Shown one piece after another: positions 42,862 to 51,651 of a stretch of DNA of 64,000 nt. Source of the DNA: JAFDCJ01 sp964527835 (GTDB taxonomy: Bacteria; Desulfobacterota; Desulfobacteria; Desulfobacterales; JAFDCJ01); NCBI GenBank assembly GCA_964527835.1, contig CAZGNV010000019.1, positions 1-64,000 of the forward strand. Direction: 5' to 3'. Made by a program: the position numbers and the translations under genes. Numbering within the stretch: position 1 is the stretch's first letter; each line of letters opens with the position of its first letter. Below the pieces are notes generated by a model that made no database searches, was not told the DNA's origin, and saw only the letters and a program-made list of their open reading frames with translations.

Positions 42862-43410
42862 ATGTATTTCGACAAACCCGGCAAGGACAACACGGATCGG
42901 ACCCTGGCGCTGGCCGCTGAACGCGCCGCCCGGCTGCAGATCAAAGAGGTGGTGGTAGCCTCCACCACCGGTCAGACCGCTTACAAGGCCATCGAGGTGT
43001 TTCAGGGCATCCGCCTGACGGTGGTCACCTATCATTGCGGCTTCAAGGAGCCCTTTAAAAACCAGATGCCCGCTGAGGTGCGCAAAGATATCGAGGACCG
43101 GGGCATCCCGGTGGTGGCCGCCAGTCACGCCCTGTCGGGCGTGGAACGCTCGGTGGCCAAAAAACACGGCGGAGTTTACCCGGTGCTGCTGATCGCCGAT
43201 ACCCTCCGGCTGTTCGGGCAAGGCACCAAGGTGGCCGTCGAGGTGGCCATCATGGCCGCCGACGCCGGGGCCCTGACCGGCGCCGACATTGTTTCCATCG
43301 GCGGCTCCGGCCGGGGGGCGGATGCCGCCCTGGTGCTGAAGCCGGCCCACCAGAACAACCTGTTTGATATGCGAATTCGGGAAATCATCTGCAAACCGAG
43401 AAATTTTTAA
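42862..43410 (+). CDS. Stand-alone pyruvate kinase C-terminal-like protein
   Basis: A 182-residue protein matching the alpha/beta domain that forms the C-terminal, effector-binding part of pyruvate kinase (KEVVVASTTGQTAYKAIEVF, GADIVSIGGSGRGADAALVL), without any catalytic barrel. Such stand-alone domains are common in anaerobes and have no settled role; nucleotide or phosphosugar binding is possible. AAGGAG precedes ATG. It heads a run with a zinc ribbon protein and trmL. Confidence 0.78.
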   Translation: MYFDKPGKDNTDRTLALAAERAARLQIKEVVVASTTGQTAYKAIEVFQGIRLTVVTYHCGFKEPFKNQMPAEVRKDIEDRGIPVVAASHALSGVERSVAKKHGGVYPVLLIADTLRLFGQGTKVAVEVAIMAADAGALTGADIVSIGGSGRGADAALVLKPAHQNNLFDMRIREIICKPRNF

Positions 43411-43411
43411 G

Positions 43412-43726
43412 ATGTTCTTTTTGATTGCCGGCGTCAGCCCGAAAACCAGGATCATCGATCAGACCCCCCGGCGCTGTCCCGCCTGTGGACTGTACCAGGC
43501 CTATTACCAGCGCGTTGATCATTACTTCAACCTGTTTTTCATCCCCCTGGTGAGGGTCAAAAAAGGCGAACCGTTTCTGATGTGCGAGCGGTGCCAAAAA
43601 CCCGTGGATGAGTTCAGCCGGGATTTTTCAGAAAACCAGGATGAAACCGGTCTTTTGTGCCGCCATTGCGGCAACCCGGTAAACCGGGATTTTAAATACT
43701 GCCCGAGCTGCGGTAAAAAAATCTGA
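43412..43726 (+). CDS. Zinc-ribbon protein
   Basis: A 104-residue protein with four CxxC knuckles: CPAC, CERC, CRHC and CPSC. This gives an N-terminal zinc_ribbon_15-like domain and a C-terminal zinc-ribbon ending KYCPSCGKKI. Start: ATG at 43412, one base after the stop of the preceding gene; the frame back to 43364 overlaps that gene. Likely coupled translation. Function unknown. Confidence 0.72.
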   Translation: MFFLIAGVSPKTRIIDQTPRRCPACGLYQAYYQRVDHYFNLFFIPLVRVKKGEPFLMCERCQKPVDEFSRDFSENQDETGLLCRHCGNPVNRDFKYCPSCGKKI

Positions 43727-43742
43727 ACCGGTGCAACGGGTC

Positions 43743-44264
43743 ATGGGCGTTAATCAAAATCCCACTGACAACCAGGGGCAGACACTGCAGCGCCATATTG
43801 TGCTGGTCGCGCCCGAAATCCACTGGAATACCGGCAACATCGGGCGCACCTGCCTGGCCGTGGGGGCCCGGCTGCATCTCATCAAACCCCTGGGATTTTC
43901 GCTGGCAAGCCGGGAGGTCAAACGCGCGGGGCTGGACTACTGGCAGGAGGTCAACCTGACGCTGTGGGACGACTTCGAAGCGTTTTTTCAGGCCATGTCC
44001 CCGGCTGCGGATGAAATCGCCGTTTTTTCCAAAAATGGCGCCCGGCCTTTCTGGAACCTGCCCGCCGGCGCGCGGCTGTTTCTGATCTTCGGCTCGGAAA
44101 CCGGCGGGTTGCCGCCCAGCATCCTCGGGCGCTTTGCCCGGTCCACCTACTACATCCCCATCAGCGACCGGGTGCGGTCATTGAACCTGTCCACGGCCGC
44201 CGCCCTCGCCCTGTATGAAAGCCTGCGCAGGGCGCGGCCGTTTCATGCCTGGCCGCGGCGTTGA
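43743..44264 (+). CDS. trmL: tRNA (cytidine/uridine-34-2'-O)-methyltransferase
   Basis: A 173-residue SPOUT methyltransferase that modifies the wobble base of tRNA-Leu isoacceptors. Motifs: HIVLVAPEIHWNTGNIGRTC, LIFGSETGGLPP and IPISDRVRSLNLSTAAALALYE, which form the trefoil-knot SAM site. The N terminus is about 15 residues longer than E. coli TrmL. Start: ATG at 43743, with GTG at 43731 as the alternative. Confidence 0.88.
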   Translation: MGVNQNPTDNQGQTLQRHIVLVAPEIHWNTGNIGRTCLAVGARLHLIKPLGFSLASREVKRAGLDYWQEVNLTLWDDFEAFFQAMSPAADEIAVFSKNGARPFWNLPAGARLFLIFGSETGGLPPSILGRFARSTYYIPISDRVRSLNLSTAAALALYESLRRARPFHAWPRR

Positions 44265-44289
44265 CAGAGCATATCACTATTATTATAGA
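44261..44289 (+). promoter_or_regulatory. Putative promoter for the Usp gene
   Basis: TTGACA (44261-44266), 17 bases, TATAGA (44284-44289). The -35 contains the trmL stop codon. Confidence 0.5.
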
Positions 44290-44368
44290 TAGAATCTGGC
44301 TTTCGATGTTGTTATTGATTTTTCCATAAACGGCAGTGATCTCAAAAAAAAGGGAGCAGGTGCTTGCA

Positions 44369-44761
44369 ATGAACATTCTCGTAGGATATGACGGCTCGAA
44401 GGTGGCGCATGATGCGCTGGAACTGGCCAAAAAGCACGCGCAAAAATTCGGTGCCCGGCTTCACATCGTAACCTCCATGGCCGGCGGCCCCGATGTTCCG
44501 CGCGAGGCGTTTGAAAAGGCGGAAAGGCAGCTGGAGGCAGCCAAATTCAGGGTGTGCAAAGACGACGTTGCCTGCGAAGCTCATCTTTCGGTACGCGGCC
44601 TGCCGCCCGGCGAGGACCTGGTCCAGTACGCCGAGGAGAACCGGATCGACCAGATTGTCATCGGGGTCCGGCAACGGTCCAAGGTGGGCAAACTGCTTTT
44701 CGGCTCCACCGCCCAGTATGTGATCCTGGAAGCGCCCTGCCCGGTTGTATCCGTGAAGTAG
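44369..44761 (+). CDS. Universal stress protein (UspA family)
   Basis: A 130-residue protein with the Usp Rossmann-like fold: MNILVGYDGSKVAHDALELA at the N terminus and an ATP-binding G-2X-G-9X-G(S/T) motif near the C terminus (GVRQRSKVGKLLFGSTAQYV). Probably an ATP-binding stress protein. Start: ATG at 44369, eight bases after AGGGAGCAGG; the frame to 44336 is not needed. Confidence 0.88.
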   Translation: MNILVGYDGSKVAHDALELAKKHAQKFGARLHIVTSMAGGPDVPREAFEKAERQLEAAKFRVCKDDVACEAHLSVRGLPPGEDLVQYAEENRIDQIVIGVRQRSKVGKLLFGSTAQYVILEAPCPVVSVK

Positions 44762-44776
44762 CCGGCAGTCATTATC

Positions 44777-44811
44777 TGATGAACCCGTTAAAAGTCGATT
44801 TTCTCGCCTGG
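44777..44811. repeat. End fragment of the dispersed hairpin family
   Basis: TGATGAACCCGTTAAAAGTCG followed by ATTTTCTCGCCTGG matches one outer arm only. It lies between convergent usp and xsc. Confidence 0.5.
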
Positions 44812-44831
44812 ACCGGCAGGTGCGGACCGGA

Positions 44832-46565
44832 TTATTTTGCGTTCAGATGCACATATTTGTCCAGGTAGCGCACCGGCATCTGCAGCGCATCTCTTCTGAA
44901 CGGCTCGGCCAGGACTTCCTCCCCGCCCTGCACAATGGCATTAATTACGCAGGGCCGGCCGGAAGCAATCGCCTCTTTGATGACATCTCCCACCTGGTCG
45001 GGGTGGTCCACCCGAAAACCGATGGCCCCCATGTCTTCGGCCAGTTTTTCATAGGGCGGATTGTCCGGCAGGTTGGCCCCCACGAAGCGGTTGTCGTAGT
45101 AGTCGATCTGGTTTTTCTTCTCAGCGCCCCATTCGTAGTTGGTGGCCACAATGGCAATCACCGGAATGTTTTCGCGCACCGCGGTCATTACCTCCGCCAC
45201 GCCGCTGATACCGTAAGCCCCGTCACCCTGGAAGGCGATTACCGGTACATCGGGATTTCCGATCTTGCAGCCCAGGGCCGCACCGTAAGCAAAGCCGCAG
45301 TTGCCCCAGGACAGGGCGGAGATGTGCTGCCGGATGCCCTCGAATTTCAGGTAGGCGTTGATCATCGAGGAATTGTTGCCGATGTCGGTGGTCACGATGG
45401 TGCCCTCGGGCAGTGCCCGGGTCCATTCCTGGTGAAAGCGCCGCGGATGCATGGGGTTTGACCGGGAACTGGCGCTCCACTCCCCCAGTTCAGTGCCCCA
45501 GGCGTCTTTTTCCTGCTGCACATCGGCCAAGCGCTCGCTGTTTTTTTCCAGACCAGGGGCAAGCTCCTGAACACGCTTGAGCAGCAGAGCGGCAAAGTCC
45601 TTGACATTCCCGCAGCTGTAAATATCGGCCTTTTTCGACAGCCCCAAAGCGGCGATGTTCACATCGCACTGGATGAGCCTGGCCTGCTCGGGCCAGTAAA
45701 CCATGTCGTACTGGGGCAGGGTGCCGAAGGGGCCCAGACGGGTGCCCAAAGCAATGATGACGTCGGCTTTTTTGAGGGTTCGCATGGCCGCCTTGGAGCC
45801 GCAGTAGCCGATGGGCCCGCAGGCCAGTTCGTGGCCGGCCGGAAAGGTGTCGTTGTGCAAATAGCTGTTGATCACCGGGGCGGTGATATACTCGGCCAGG
45901 GCCTTGACCTCGACCAGGGCGGCGGCCTGGGAAACACCGCCGCCGGAAATAATGACCGGGTATCGGGCATTGACGATCAGCTGGGCGGCCTGCTCCAGGT
46001 CCTCCATGGAGCCCGCCCCGCGTTTGATGACCGGTGTTTCATAGATTTCATCAATGCACTCACCGTAGAAAAAGTCCCGGGGGATGTTCAGGTGCGTAGG
46101 ACCGTTAAAATTTTTGGCCATGTAAAAACAGCGCCGCATCAATTCGGCCATGCGCTCGGGTCGGTTGACCCGCACCTGGTAAACCGTCTGTTTTTCAAAC
46201 ATTGCCATCTGGTCCAGTTCCTGGAAACCGCCGGTGCCCATTCCCATGGAGCCGGTTTCCGGCGCGATCGCCACCACTGGTGAATGCGCCCAGTAGGCCG
46301 CCGTCAGGGCTGAGACGAAATTGGCCGCTCCGGGACCGTTCTGGCCGATGCACACCTGGGGTTTGCCGGTGATGCGTGCCAGCCCGTCCGCGGCATGGGT
46401 GGCCGCCTGCTCATGGGCCACGGGAATGAAGCGGATGCCGGCATCCGGAAAAAGATCCAAAGCATCCATGTAAGCCGAGCCCACAATGCCGAAAACATTT
46501 TTCACGCCTTCAGCCACCATTGTTTCCACCAGGGCTTCACTGGGTGTCATCTTGATTTTGCTCAT
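44832..46565 (-). CDS. xsc: Sulfoacetaldehyde acetyltransferase
   Basis: A 577-residue thiamine-diphosphate enzyme that splits sulfoacetaldehyde with phosphate into acetyl phosphate and sulfite, the key step in breakdown of taurine and isethionate. The N terminus (MTPSEALVETMVAEGVKNVF, GIVGSAYMDALDLFPDAGIR) and ETGSMGMGTGGFQE match Xsc closely. The ThDP/Mg motif is FQGDGAYGISGVAEVM with the Asn in VATNYEW. Start: ATG at 46565 with AAGGAG eight bases upstream; a GTG at 46574 is too close to that site. No taurine transaminase, isethionate lyase, pta or transporter is adjacent. In a sulfate reducer the sulfite could serve as electron acceptor. Confidence 0.9.
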   Translation of the reverse strand: MSKIKMTPSEALVETMVAEGVKNVFGIVGSAYMDALDLFPDAGIRFIPVAHEQAATHAADGLARITGKPQVCIGQNGPGAANFVSALTAAYWAHSPVVAIAPETGSMGMGTGGFQELDQMAMFEKQTVYQVRVNRPERMAELMRRCFYMAKNFNGPTHLNIPRDFFYGECIDEIYETPVIKRGAGSMEDLEQAAQLIVNARYPVIISGGGVSQAAALVEVKALAEYITAPVINSYLHNDTFPAGHELACGPIGYCGSKAAMRTLKKADVIIALGTRLGPFGTLPQYDMVYWPEQARLIQCDVNIAALGLSKKADIYSCGNVKDFAALLLKRVQELAPGLEKNSERLADVQQEKDAWGTELGEWSASSRSNPMHPRRFHQEWTRALPEGTIVTTDIGNNSSMINAYLKFEGIRQHISALSWGNCGFAYGAALGCKIGNPDVPVIAFQGDGAYGISGVAEVMTAVRENIPVIAIVATNYEWGAEKKNQIDYYDNRFVGANLPDNPPYEKLAEDMGAIGFRVDHPDQVGDVIKEAIASGRPCVINAIVQGGEEVLAEPFRRDALQMPVRYLDKYVHLNAK

Positions 46566-46620
46566 TGTTTTCACTCCTTAAAGCATTCTTAGCCACAAAA
46601 ATGTTGGACGAAATTAACAT

Positions 46621-46804
46621 TGATGAACCCGTAAAAAGTAAATTTTCTCGCTTAAGCAAGCCTTTTCGGGAGCTGCTTCAGGGTTTCGCTAAACTTCAAC
46701 AACTCGTTGCCAGTTCCTCAATCAGCTTGAAGTTTTTAACGCTCAACCATTCACCGCTCTTTTTCCGAAAAGGGTTGATGTCACTCGAAAATGACGGAAC
46801 TGTC
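46621..46804. repeat. Long hairpin element of the dispersed family (reverse orientation)
   Basis: It begins TGATGAACCCGTAAAAAGT and contains CTCGCTTAAGCAAGCC. Read on the minus strand it has the core CAAGCTGATTGAGGAACTGG then CAACGAGTTGTTG, closed by ACTTCAAG and TTGAAGT. The middle stem is CCCTTTTCGG/CCGAAAAGG. The far end has a small deletion (ATGACGGAACTGTCA). It lies in the xsc-clpB gap. Confidence 0.75.
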
Positions 46805-46975
46805 AAACATTCAGATCCATCAAATATCGCAATGAGTTATTTGTCAAGGTTTATTGGGACATTCAATCACTGAACAAAATATCAATAAGGGGCGCTGGTT
46901 TTGCAAGATATGATAGTCCCGATTCGTCCGGGCCCGGCGGCATGATCGCCGGTTTTATTCATCGCAAGGGGTTGT

Positions 46976-47003
46976 TTGACAGACAGAAAATGGTGTTTAT
47001 ATT
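46976..47003 (+). promoter_or_regulatory. Sigma-70-type promoter of clpB
   Basis: TTGACA (46976-46981), 16 bases, TATATT (46998-47003). It lies about 58 bases before the clpB start. Confidence 0.65.
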
Positions 47004-47060
47004 CTACATGCAAAAATTAGACCAGTTGGAGTGAAATATCGCTTTGCAGGAGGAGAAGAC

Positions 47061-49652
47061 ATGCGATTTGACAAATTTACCATAAAATCCCAGGAGCTGA
47101 TTCGAAACGCCCAGGAACTGGCTTCCAAACACGGCAACCAGCAGATCGAGCCCGAACATCTGCTGGCGGCCATGCTCGGCGAGTCCGAGGGCATCGCCGG
47201 AGCCATGCTGCGCAAACTGGGGGTATCCCCGGATGAAATTGCCGGACAGGTGCAGCAGGTGCTGGACAAATTTCCCCAGGTCAGCGGCGGCGGTCTGGCC
47301 GAAGCTTACATTTCGCCGCGCACCAAGGCGGTTTTGGAGGCTGCGTTTGCCGAAGCCTCCCAGATGAAAGACGAATACGTCAGCATCGAGCACATTTTTC
47401 TGGCCATCGCGGATGAAAAACAGGGCGACGCCGCCGGGATTCTGCTGCGCGCCGGCGTCACCCGGGACGCCATTTTAAAGGTGCTGCTGGAAATCCGCGG
47501 CACCCAGCGCATCACCGATCCCAACCCGGAAGAAAAATACCAGGCCCTGGAAAAATTCAGCCGGGACCTGACCGACCTGGCCCGGCTGGGAAAGCTCGAC
47601 CCGGTAATCGGCCGCGACGAGGAAATCCGGCGCATCGTCCAGGTGCTGTCCCGGCGGACCAAAAACAACCCGGTGCTCATCGGCGAGCCCGGGGTGGGCA
47701 AAACCGCCATCGTGGAAGGCCTGGCCCAGCGCATTGTGGCCGGCGACGTGTCCGAATCCTTGAAAAACCGGCGCCTGGTGGCCCTGGACATGGGCGCGCT
47801 GATTGCCGGCGCCAAGTACCGCGGCGAATTTGAAGACCGCCTCAAGGCGGTGTTAAAAGAGGTGGAAAGCGCCGAGGGCGAAATCATCCTTTTTATTGAC
47901 GAACTGCACACGGTGGTGGGCGCCGGTGCGGCCGAAGGCTCCATGGACGCCTCCAACATGCTCAAGCCGGCCCTGGCCCGGGGGACCCTGCGCTGCGTGG
48001 GGGCCACCACCTTGAACGAGTACCGCAAGTACATCGAAAAGGACCCGGCCCTGGAACGGCGCTTTCAGCCGGTGATGGTCGCCGAGCCCACGGTGGAAGA
48101 CACCATATCCATACTGCGCGGACTGAAGGAAAAATACGAGGTGCACCACGGGGTGCGGATCAAGGATTCGGCCATCGTGGCCGCGGCCACCCTGTCGGAC
48201 CGCTACATTTCGGACCGCTTTTTGCCGGACAAGGCCATCGATCTGATCGACGAATGCGCCTCCAAGCTGCGCATCGAAATCGACAGCATGCCCACGGAAA
48301 TCGACGAAATTCAGCGCAAGATCACCCAGATGGAAATTGAACGCCAGGCGCTGAAAAAAGAAAGCGATCCGGCCTCGAGGCAGCGGCTGGAAAAGCTGGA
48401 AGCCGAGCTGGCCGAACTCAACGATGAGCTGGCGCAGATGAAGGCCCACTGGCAAAATGAAAAGGAAATGATCCAGGCCATCCGCAAAATCAAGGAAGAG
48501 CAGGAGCAGATCGGACTGGAAGCCCAGAAGGCCGAACGCGAGGGAGACCTGGCCAAAGTGGCTGAAATCCGCTACGGCCGGGCCGCCGAGCTGCAAAAGC
48601 GCCTGGAAGAGGCCAACCGCAAACTGGCCGAACTGCAGCAGGACAGCAAAATGCTCAAGGAAGAAGTCGATGATGAAGACGTCGCGGAGGTCATCTCCCG
48701 CTGGACCGGCATCCCGGTCAGCAAAATGCTGGAAGGCGAACGGGAAAAACTGGTGCGCATGGAAGAGCGCCTGCATGCTCGGGTCATCGGCCAGGATGAG
48801 GCGGTCGCGGCCGTGGCCAACGCCGTGCGCCGGGCGCGCTCGGGACTGCAGGATCCCAACCGGCCCATCGGATCGTTCATCTTCATGGGGCCCACCGGTG
48901 TGGGTAAAACCGAGCTGGCCAAGGCCCTGGCCGAATTCATGTTCGACAGCGAACAGGCCATGGTGCGCATCGACATGTCCGAATACATGGAAAAACATGC
49001 CGTCGCACGGCTGATCGGCGCCCCCCCGGGCTACGTGGGCTACGAGGAAGGCGGCTACCTGACCGAGGCTGTCCGGCGGCGACCGTACTCGGTGGTGCTT
49101 TTCGACGAAATCGAAAAGGCCCACCCGGAGGTCTTCAACGTGCTGCTGCAGATCCTCGATGACGGCCGCATGACCGACGGCCACGGACGCACGGTGGATT
49201 TTACCAACACCATCATCATCATGACCTCCAACGTGGGCAGCCAGTGGATCCAGGAGTTCGCCCGTCCCGACCAGCGCGCCGAGCTGGAAAGGCGGGTCAC
49301 CGAAGCGTTGCGGGCCCAGTTCAAGCCCGAGTTTTTAAACCGCATTGATGAAACCATCATTTTCCATAACCTGGAGGCCGACCAACTGGTGCAGATCGTG
49401 GAAATCCAGGTGGCCAAACTGGCCGAGCGGCTGGCGAAAAACCACATCGAACTGGTCTTGTCCGATGCGGCCAAGGCCTTTATCGCCGACAGGGGGTTTG
49501 ATCCCGTGTATGGGGCCCGCCCGCTGAAACGGGTCATTCAGCAGCACATTGAAAACCCGCTGTCGCTGGAAATTCTGAAGGGCACCATCTCCGAGGGCAG
49601 CCGGGTCACCGTCGATGTCGATGGGGACCGGCTGGCCTTCCGCACGGCCTGA
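47061..49652 (+). CDS. clpB: ClpB protein disaggregase
   Basis: An 863-residue Hsp100 ATPase that, with DnaK, recovers aggregated proteins. N-terminal Clp_N repeats (about 1-145), AAA-1 with Walker A GEPGVGKTA (about 205), the long middle coiled coil typical of ClpB (about 405-530), AAA-2 with Walker A GPTGVGKTELAKAL (about 610) and a D2-small domain. Start: ATG at 47061 directly follows AGGAGGAGAAG; the in-frame extension to 47031 is dropped. Followed by an intrinsic terminator. Confidence 0.95.
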   Translation: MRFDKFTIKSQELIRNAQELASKHGNQQIEPEHLLAAMLGESEGIAGAMLRKLGVSPDEIAGQVQQVLDKFPQVSGGGLAEAYISPRTKAVLEAAFAEASQMKDEYVSIEHIFLAIADEKQGDAAGILLRAGVTRDAILKVLLEIRGTQRITDPNPEEKYQALEKFSRDLTDLARLGKLDPVIGRDEEIRRIVQVLSRRTKNNPVLIGEPGVGKTAIVEGLAQRIVAGDVSESLKNRRLVALDMGALIAGAKYRGEFEDRLKAVLKEVESAEGEIILFIDELHTVVGAGAAEGSMDASNMLKPALARGTLRCVGATTLNEYRKYIEKDPALERRFQPVMVAEPTVEDTISILRGLKEKYEVHHGVRIKDSAIVAAATLSDRYISDRFLPDKAIDLIDECASKLRIEIDSMPTEIDEIQRKITQMEIERQALKKESDPASRQRLEKLEAELAELNDELAQMKAHWQNEKEMIQAIRKIKEEQEQIGLEAQKAEREGDLAKVAEIRYGRAAELQKRLEEANRKLAELQQDSKMLKEEVDDEDVAEVISRWTGIPVSKMLEGEREKLVRMEERLHARVIGQDEAVAAVANAVRRARSGLQDPNRPIGSFIFMGPTGVGKTELAKALAEFMFDSEQAMVRIDMSEYMEKHAVARLIGAPPGYVGYEEGGYLTEAVRRRPYSVVLFDEIEKAHPEVFNVLLQILDDGRMTDGHGRTVDFTNTIIIMTSNVGSQWIQEFARPDQRAELERRVTEALRAQFKPEFLNRIDETIIFHNLEADQLVQIVEIQVAKLAERLAKNHIELVLSDAAKAFIADRGFDPVYGARPLKRVIQQHIENPLSLEILKGTISEGSRVTVDVDGDRLAFRTA

Positions 49653-49673
49653 ACGGAGAAGTTCCGCAACCAG

Positions 49674-49705
49674 AGCCCGGCTTGCCGTCAGAGCCGGGCT
49701 TTTTA
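49674..49705 (+). terminator. Intrinsic terminator after clpB
   Basis: AGCCCGGCT (49674-49682) pairs with AGCCGGGCT (49692-49700), followed by TTTTAATTTT. Confidence 0.85.
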
Positions 49706-49817
49706 ATTTTCAATTGGGCGGCCACCGGCGGGGCCGCCGGGCCGATAAAAATTTATTGTAATCTCATCGCAGCCATCGTAAGATTGCACCCTGAAACCTG
49801 GGGAGGGGGTGGATGCC

Positions 49818-50807
49818 ATGTCGCTTTCAACCGCTGAAAAATTGCGCCGCTTTTACGAACAGTTTTCAGGCCACGACCAGGTGCTGGTGGCCATCAATGC
49901 CGATCCGGACGCCATCGCCAGTGCCATGGCCGTGCGGCGCCTGCTGTGGCGCAAAGTCTCCAACGTGGTCATCTGCCTGGTCAACACCATCAAGCGGCCG
50001 GACAACCTGGCCATGATCCGGCTGCTGGGCGTCACCCTGGTGCCCATCGGCCAGATCGATCCCGCCCGGTTTGACAAAATCGTCATGGTGGATTCCCAGC
50101 CCGATCATCATGAACAGCTCGCCCGGCTGGCCCCGGATGTGATCATCGACCACCACCCCGATACCGAAGCCCAAGCCCCTTTTATGGACATCCGGCCCCA
50201 TTACGGATCCAACGCCACCATCTTAACGGAATACCTGCGGGCCGCCAAAATCAAGCCTTCGGTTAAGCTGGCCACCGGGCTTTTTCTGGCCATCAAGGCC
50301 GACACTGACGACTTCAAGGCGCGCACCACCATTGAGGACGTGCGCGCCTTTCAGTTTCTGTTCCGTTACACCAACATCCATCTGGCCCGCAAGATCGAGC
50401 AGGCGGATCTCAGGCTGGATTTTCTCAAATATTTCAAAATCGCCCTTGAGGCCATGCGCCTGCGCAAAAGCCGGGTTTTCGTCCACCTGGGGCCGGTTGC
50501 AAACCCGGATGTATGTGTCATTATCGCCGATTTTTTCATGCGCATCAGCTCCATGACCTGGAGCGTCGTCTCCGGCATCCACGAAAAGAAACTGATTGTC
50601 ATTTTCCGCAATGACGGGATTCGCAAAAATGCCGGCACCGTGGCCAAAAAAAGTTTTGGCCAGTTCGGATCGGCAGGCGGCCACAAGAACATGGCCCGGG
50701 CTGAAATGGCGCTGAGTGCTATAACCGATGATATTGATTTTGCGGATGAAAAAAAAGTGATCCGCTGGCTGATCCGCCGCGTCGAAAAACCGGCCGATAA
50801 AAAATAG
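49818..50807 (+). CDS. DHH/DHHA1-family phosphoesterase
   Basis: A 329-residue protein of the DHH superfamily. Motif I reads INADPDAIASAMA, then MVDSQPDHHEQL, the family-naming DHHPD (about residue 115), and the DHHA1 glycine motif GSAGGHKNMARAEM near the C terminus. Relatives include NrnA-type nanoRNases/pAp phosphatases and cyclic-dinucleotide phosphodiesterases; specificity cannot be told. Start: ATG at 49818 with GGAGGGGG upstream. It sits 12 bases before the MBL hydrolase gene, probably one transcript. Confidence 0.8.
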   Translation: MSLSTAEKLRRFYEQFSGHDQVLVAINADPDAIASAMAVRRLLWRKVSNVVICLVNTIKRPDNLAMIRLLGVTLVPIGQIDPARFDKIVMVDSQPDHHEQLARLAPDVIIDHHPDTEAQAPFMDIRPHYGSNATILTEYLRAAKIKPSVKLATGLFLAIKADTDDFKARTTIEDVRAFQFLFRYTNIHLARKIEQADLRLDFLKYFKIALEAMRLRKSRVFVHLGPVANPDVCVIIADFFMRISSMTWSVVSGIHEKKLIVIFRNDGIRKNAGTVAKKSFGQFGSAGGHKNMARAEMALSAITDDIDFADEKKVIRWLIRRVEKPADKK

Positions 50808-50819
50808 GACCCGCAAGCC

Positions 50820-51617
50820 ATGTCCATACCCCCATCGACCATACGGGTAACCATCCTCGGTTCGGGAACCTGTGTGCCGTCTTTGAAGCGCAGCGCCTGC
50901 GCGGTGCTGATGCAGACCGGCAGCGCCGTGCTGCTGTTTGACTCCGGTCCGGGCACCATGCGCCGGCTGCTGGAAGCCGGCACCACCATTTTTGACCTGA
51001 CCGGCATTTTTTACAGCCACCTGCATCCGGATCACACCGCCGAGCTGGTGCCGTTGCTGTTCGCCACCAAGTACCCGGACGAAACCGCCCGGCAGCATCC
51101 GCTGTCCATTGTCGCCGGACGCGGATTCAACAAATTTTTCCGGGCACTGGAAGCAGTCTATGGAAAATGGATCCAGCTGCCGCCGGGGATGGTCAATTTC
51201 ACGGAGTTGGACAACCGCGCGCCGGATGTCCAGCGTTTCGGTGAGGTGAAGGTCCGCTCCACTCCGGTGGAGCACAATGATGAGAGCATTGCCTTTCGCG
51301 TCACCAGCGCCGAAGGATGTGCGGTGGTTTACAGCGGGGACACGGATTTCAGCGAAGGCTTGATCGAGCTGGCCAGGGACGCAGACCTTTTGATCTGCGA
51401 ATCGGCCCTGCCCGATGACATGCGGGTGCCCGGGCACCTGACCCCCTCGCTGGCGGGAGAGATCGCCACCCGGGCGGGAGTTAAAAAACTGGTGCTGACC
51501 CATTTCTATCCGCCCTGCGAGCAGGTGGACATCGAGAAGCAATGCCGCAAAACCTACAGCGGCCCATTGGTGCTGGCCGAAGACTTAATGGAAATTAATG
51601 TTAACCCTGAAGCTTGA
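50820..51617 (+). CDS. Metallo-beta-lactamase-fold hydrolase, RNase Z-like
   Basis: A 265-residue protein with the MBL zinc motif YSHLHPDHTAEL (about 66-72), preceded by LLFDSGPGTMRRLL and followed by VEHNDESIAFRV, VYSGDTDFSEGLIELA and LTHFYPP. These match the RNase Z/arylsulfatase branch. It lacks the long exosite arm of true tRNase Z. Its TGA stop falls in a TGATGGTCCCGTAAA string that resembles the end of the dispersed repeat. Confidence 0.78.
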   Translation: MSIPPSTIRVTILGSGTCVPSLKRSACAVLMQTGSAVLLFDSGPGTMRRLLEAGTTIFDLTGIFYSHLHPDHTAELVPLLFATKYPDETARQHPLSIVAGRGFNKFFRALEAVYGKWIQLPPGMVNFTELDNRAPDVQRFGEVKVRSTPVEHNDESIAFRVTSAEGCAVVYSGDTDFSEGLIELARDADLLICESALPDDMRVPGHLTPSLAGEIATRAGVKKLVLTHFYPPCEQVDIEKQCRKTYSGPLVLAEDLMEINVNPEA

Positions 51618-51630
51618 TGGTCCCGTAAAC
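51615..51630. repeat. Terminal remnant of the dispersed hairpin family
   Basis: TGATGGTCCCGTAAA matches the family end. Only this end is left. The first TGA is the stop of the MBL gene. Confidence 0.35.
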
Positions 51631-51651
51631 CTTAAACCCTGTACCTTTTTT

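Larger units (their letters stand above)
46566..47060. other. Divergent intergenic region between xsc and clpB
   Basis: About 500 bases without a gene. It contains a full-length hairpin element (46621-46804) and the clpB promoter (46976-47003). I see nothing else supportable, including no CIRCE-type heat-shock operator. Confidence 0.55.

Noticed and set aside
47853..49184. A 443-codon minus-strand open frame inside clpB
   Set aside because: It is the antisense of a highly conserved ClpB region. The product is His/Phe/Gly-rich with no recognisable domain.
50223..51542. A 439-codon minus-strand open frame
   Set aside because: It lies opposite the DHH and MBL genes, whose motifs are intact on the plus strand.
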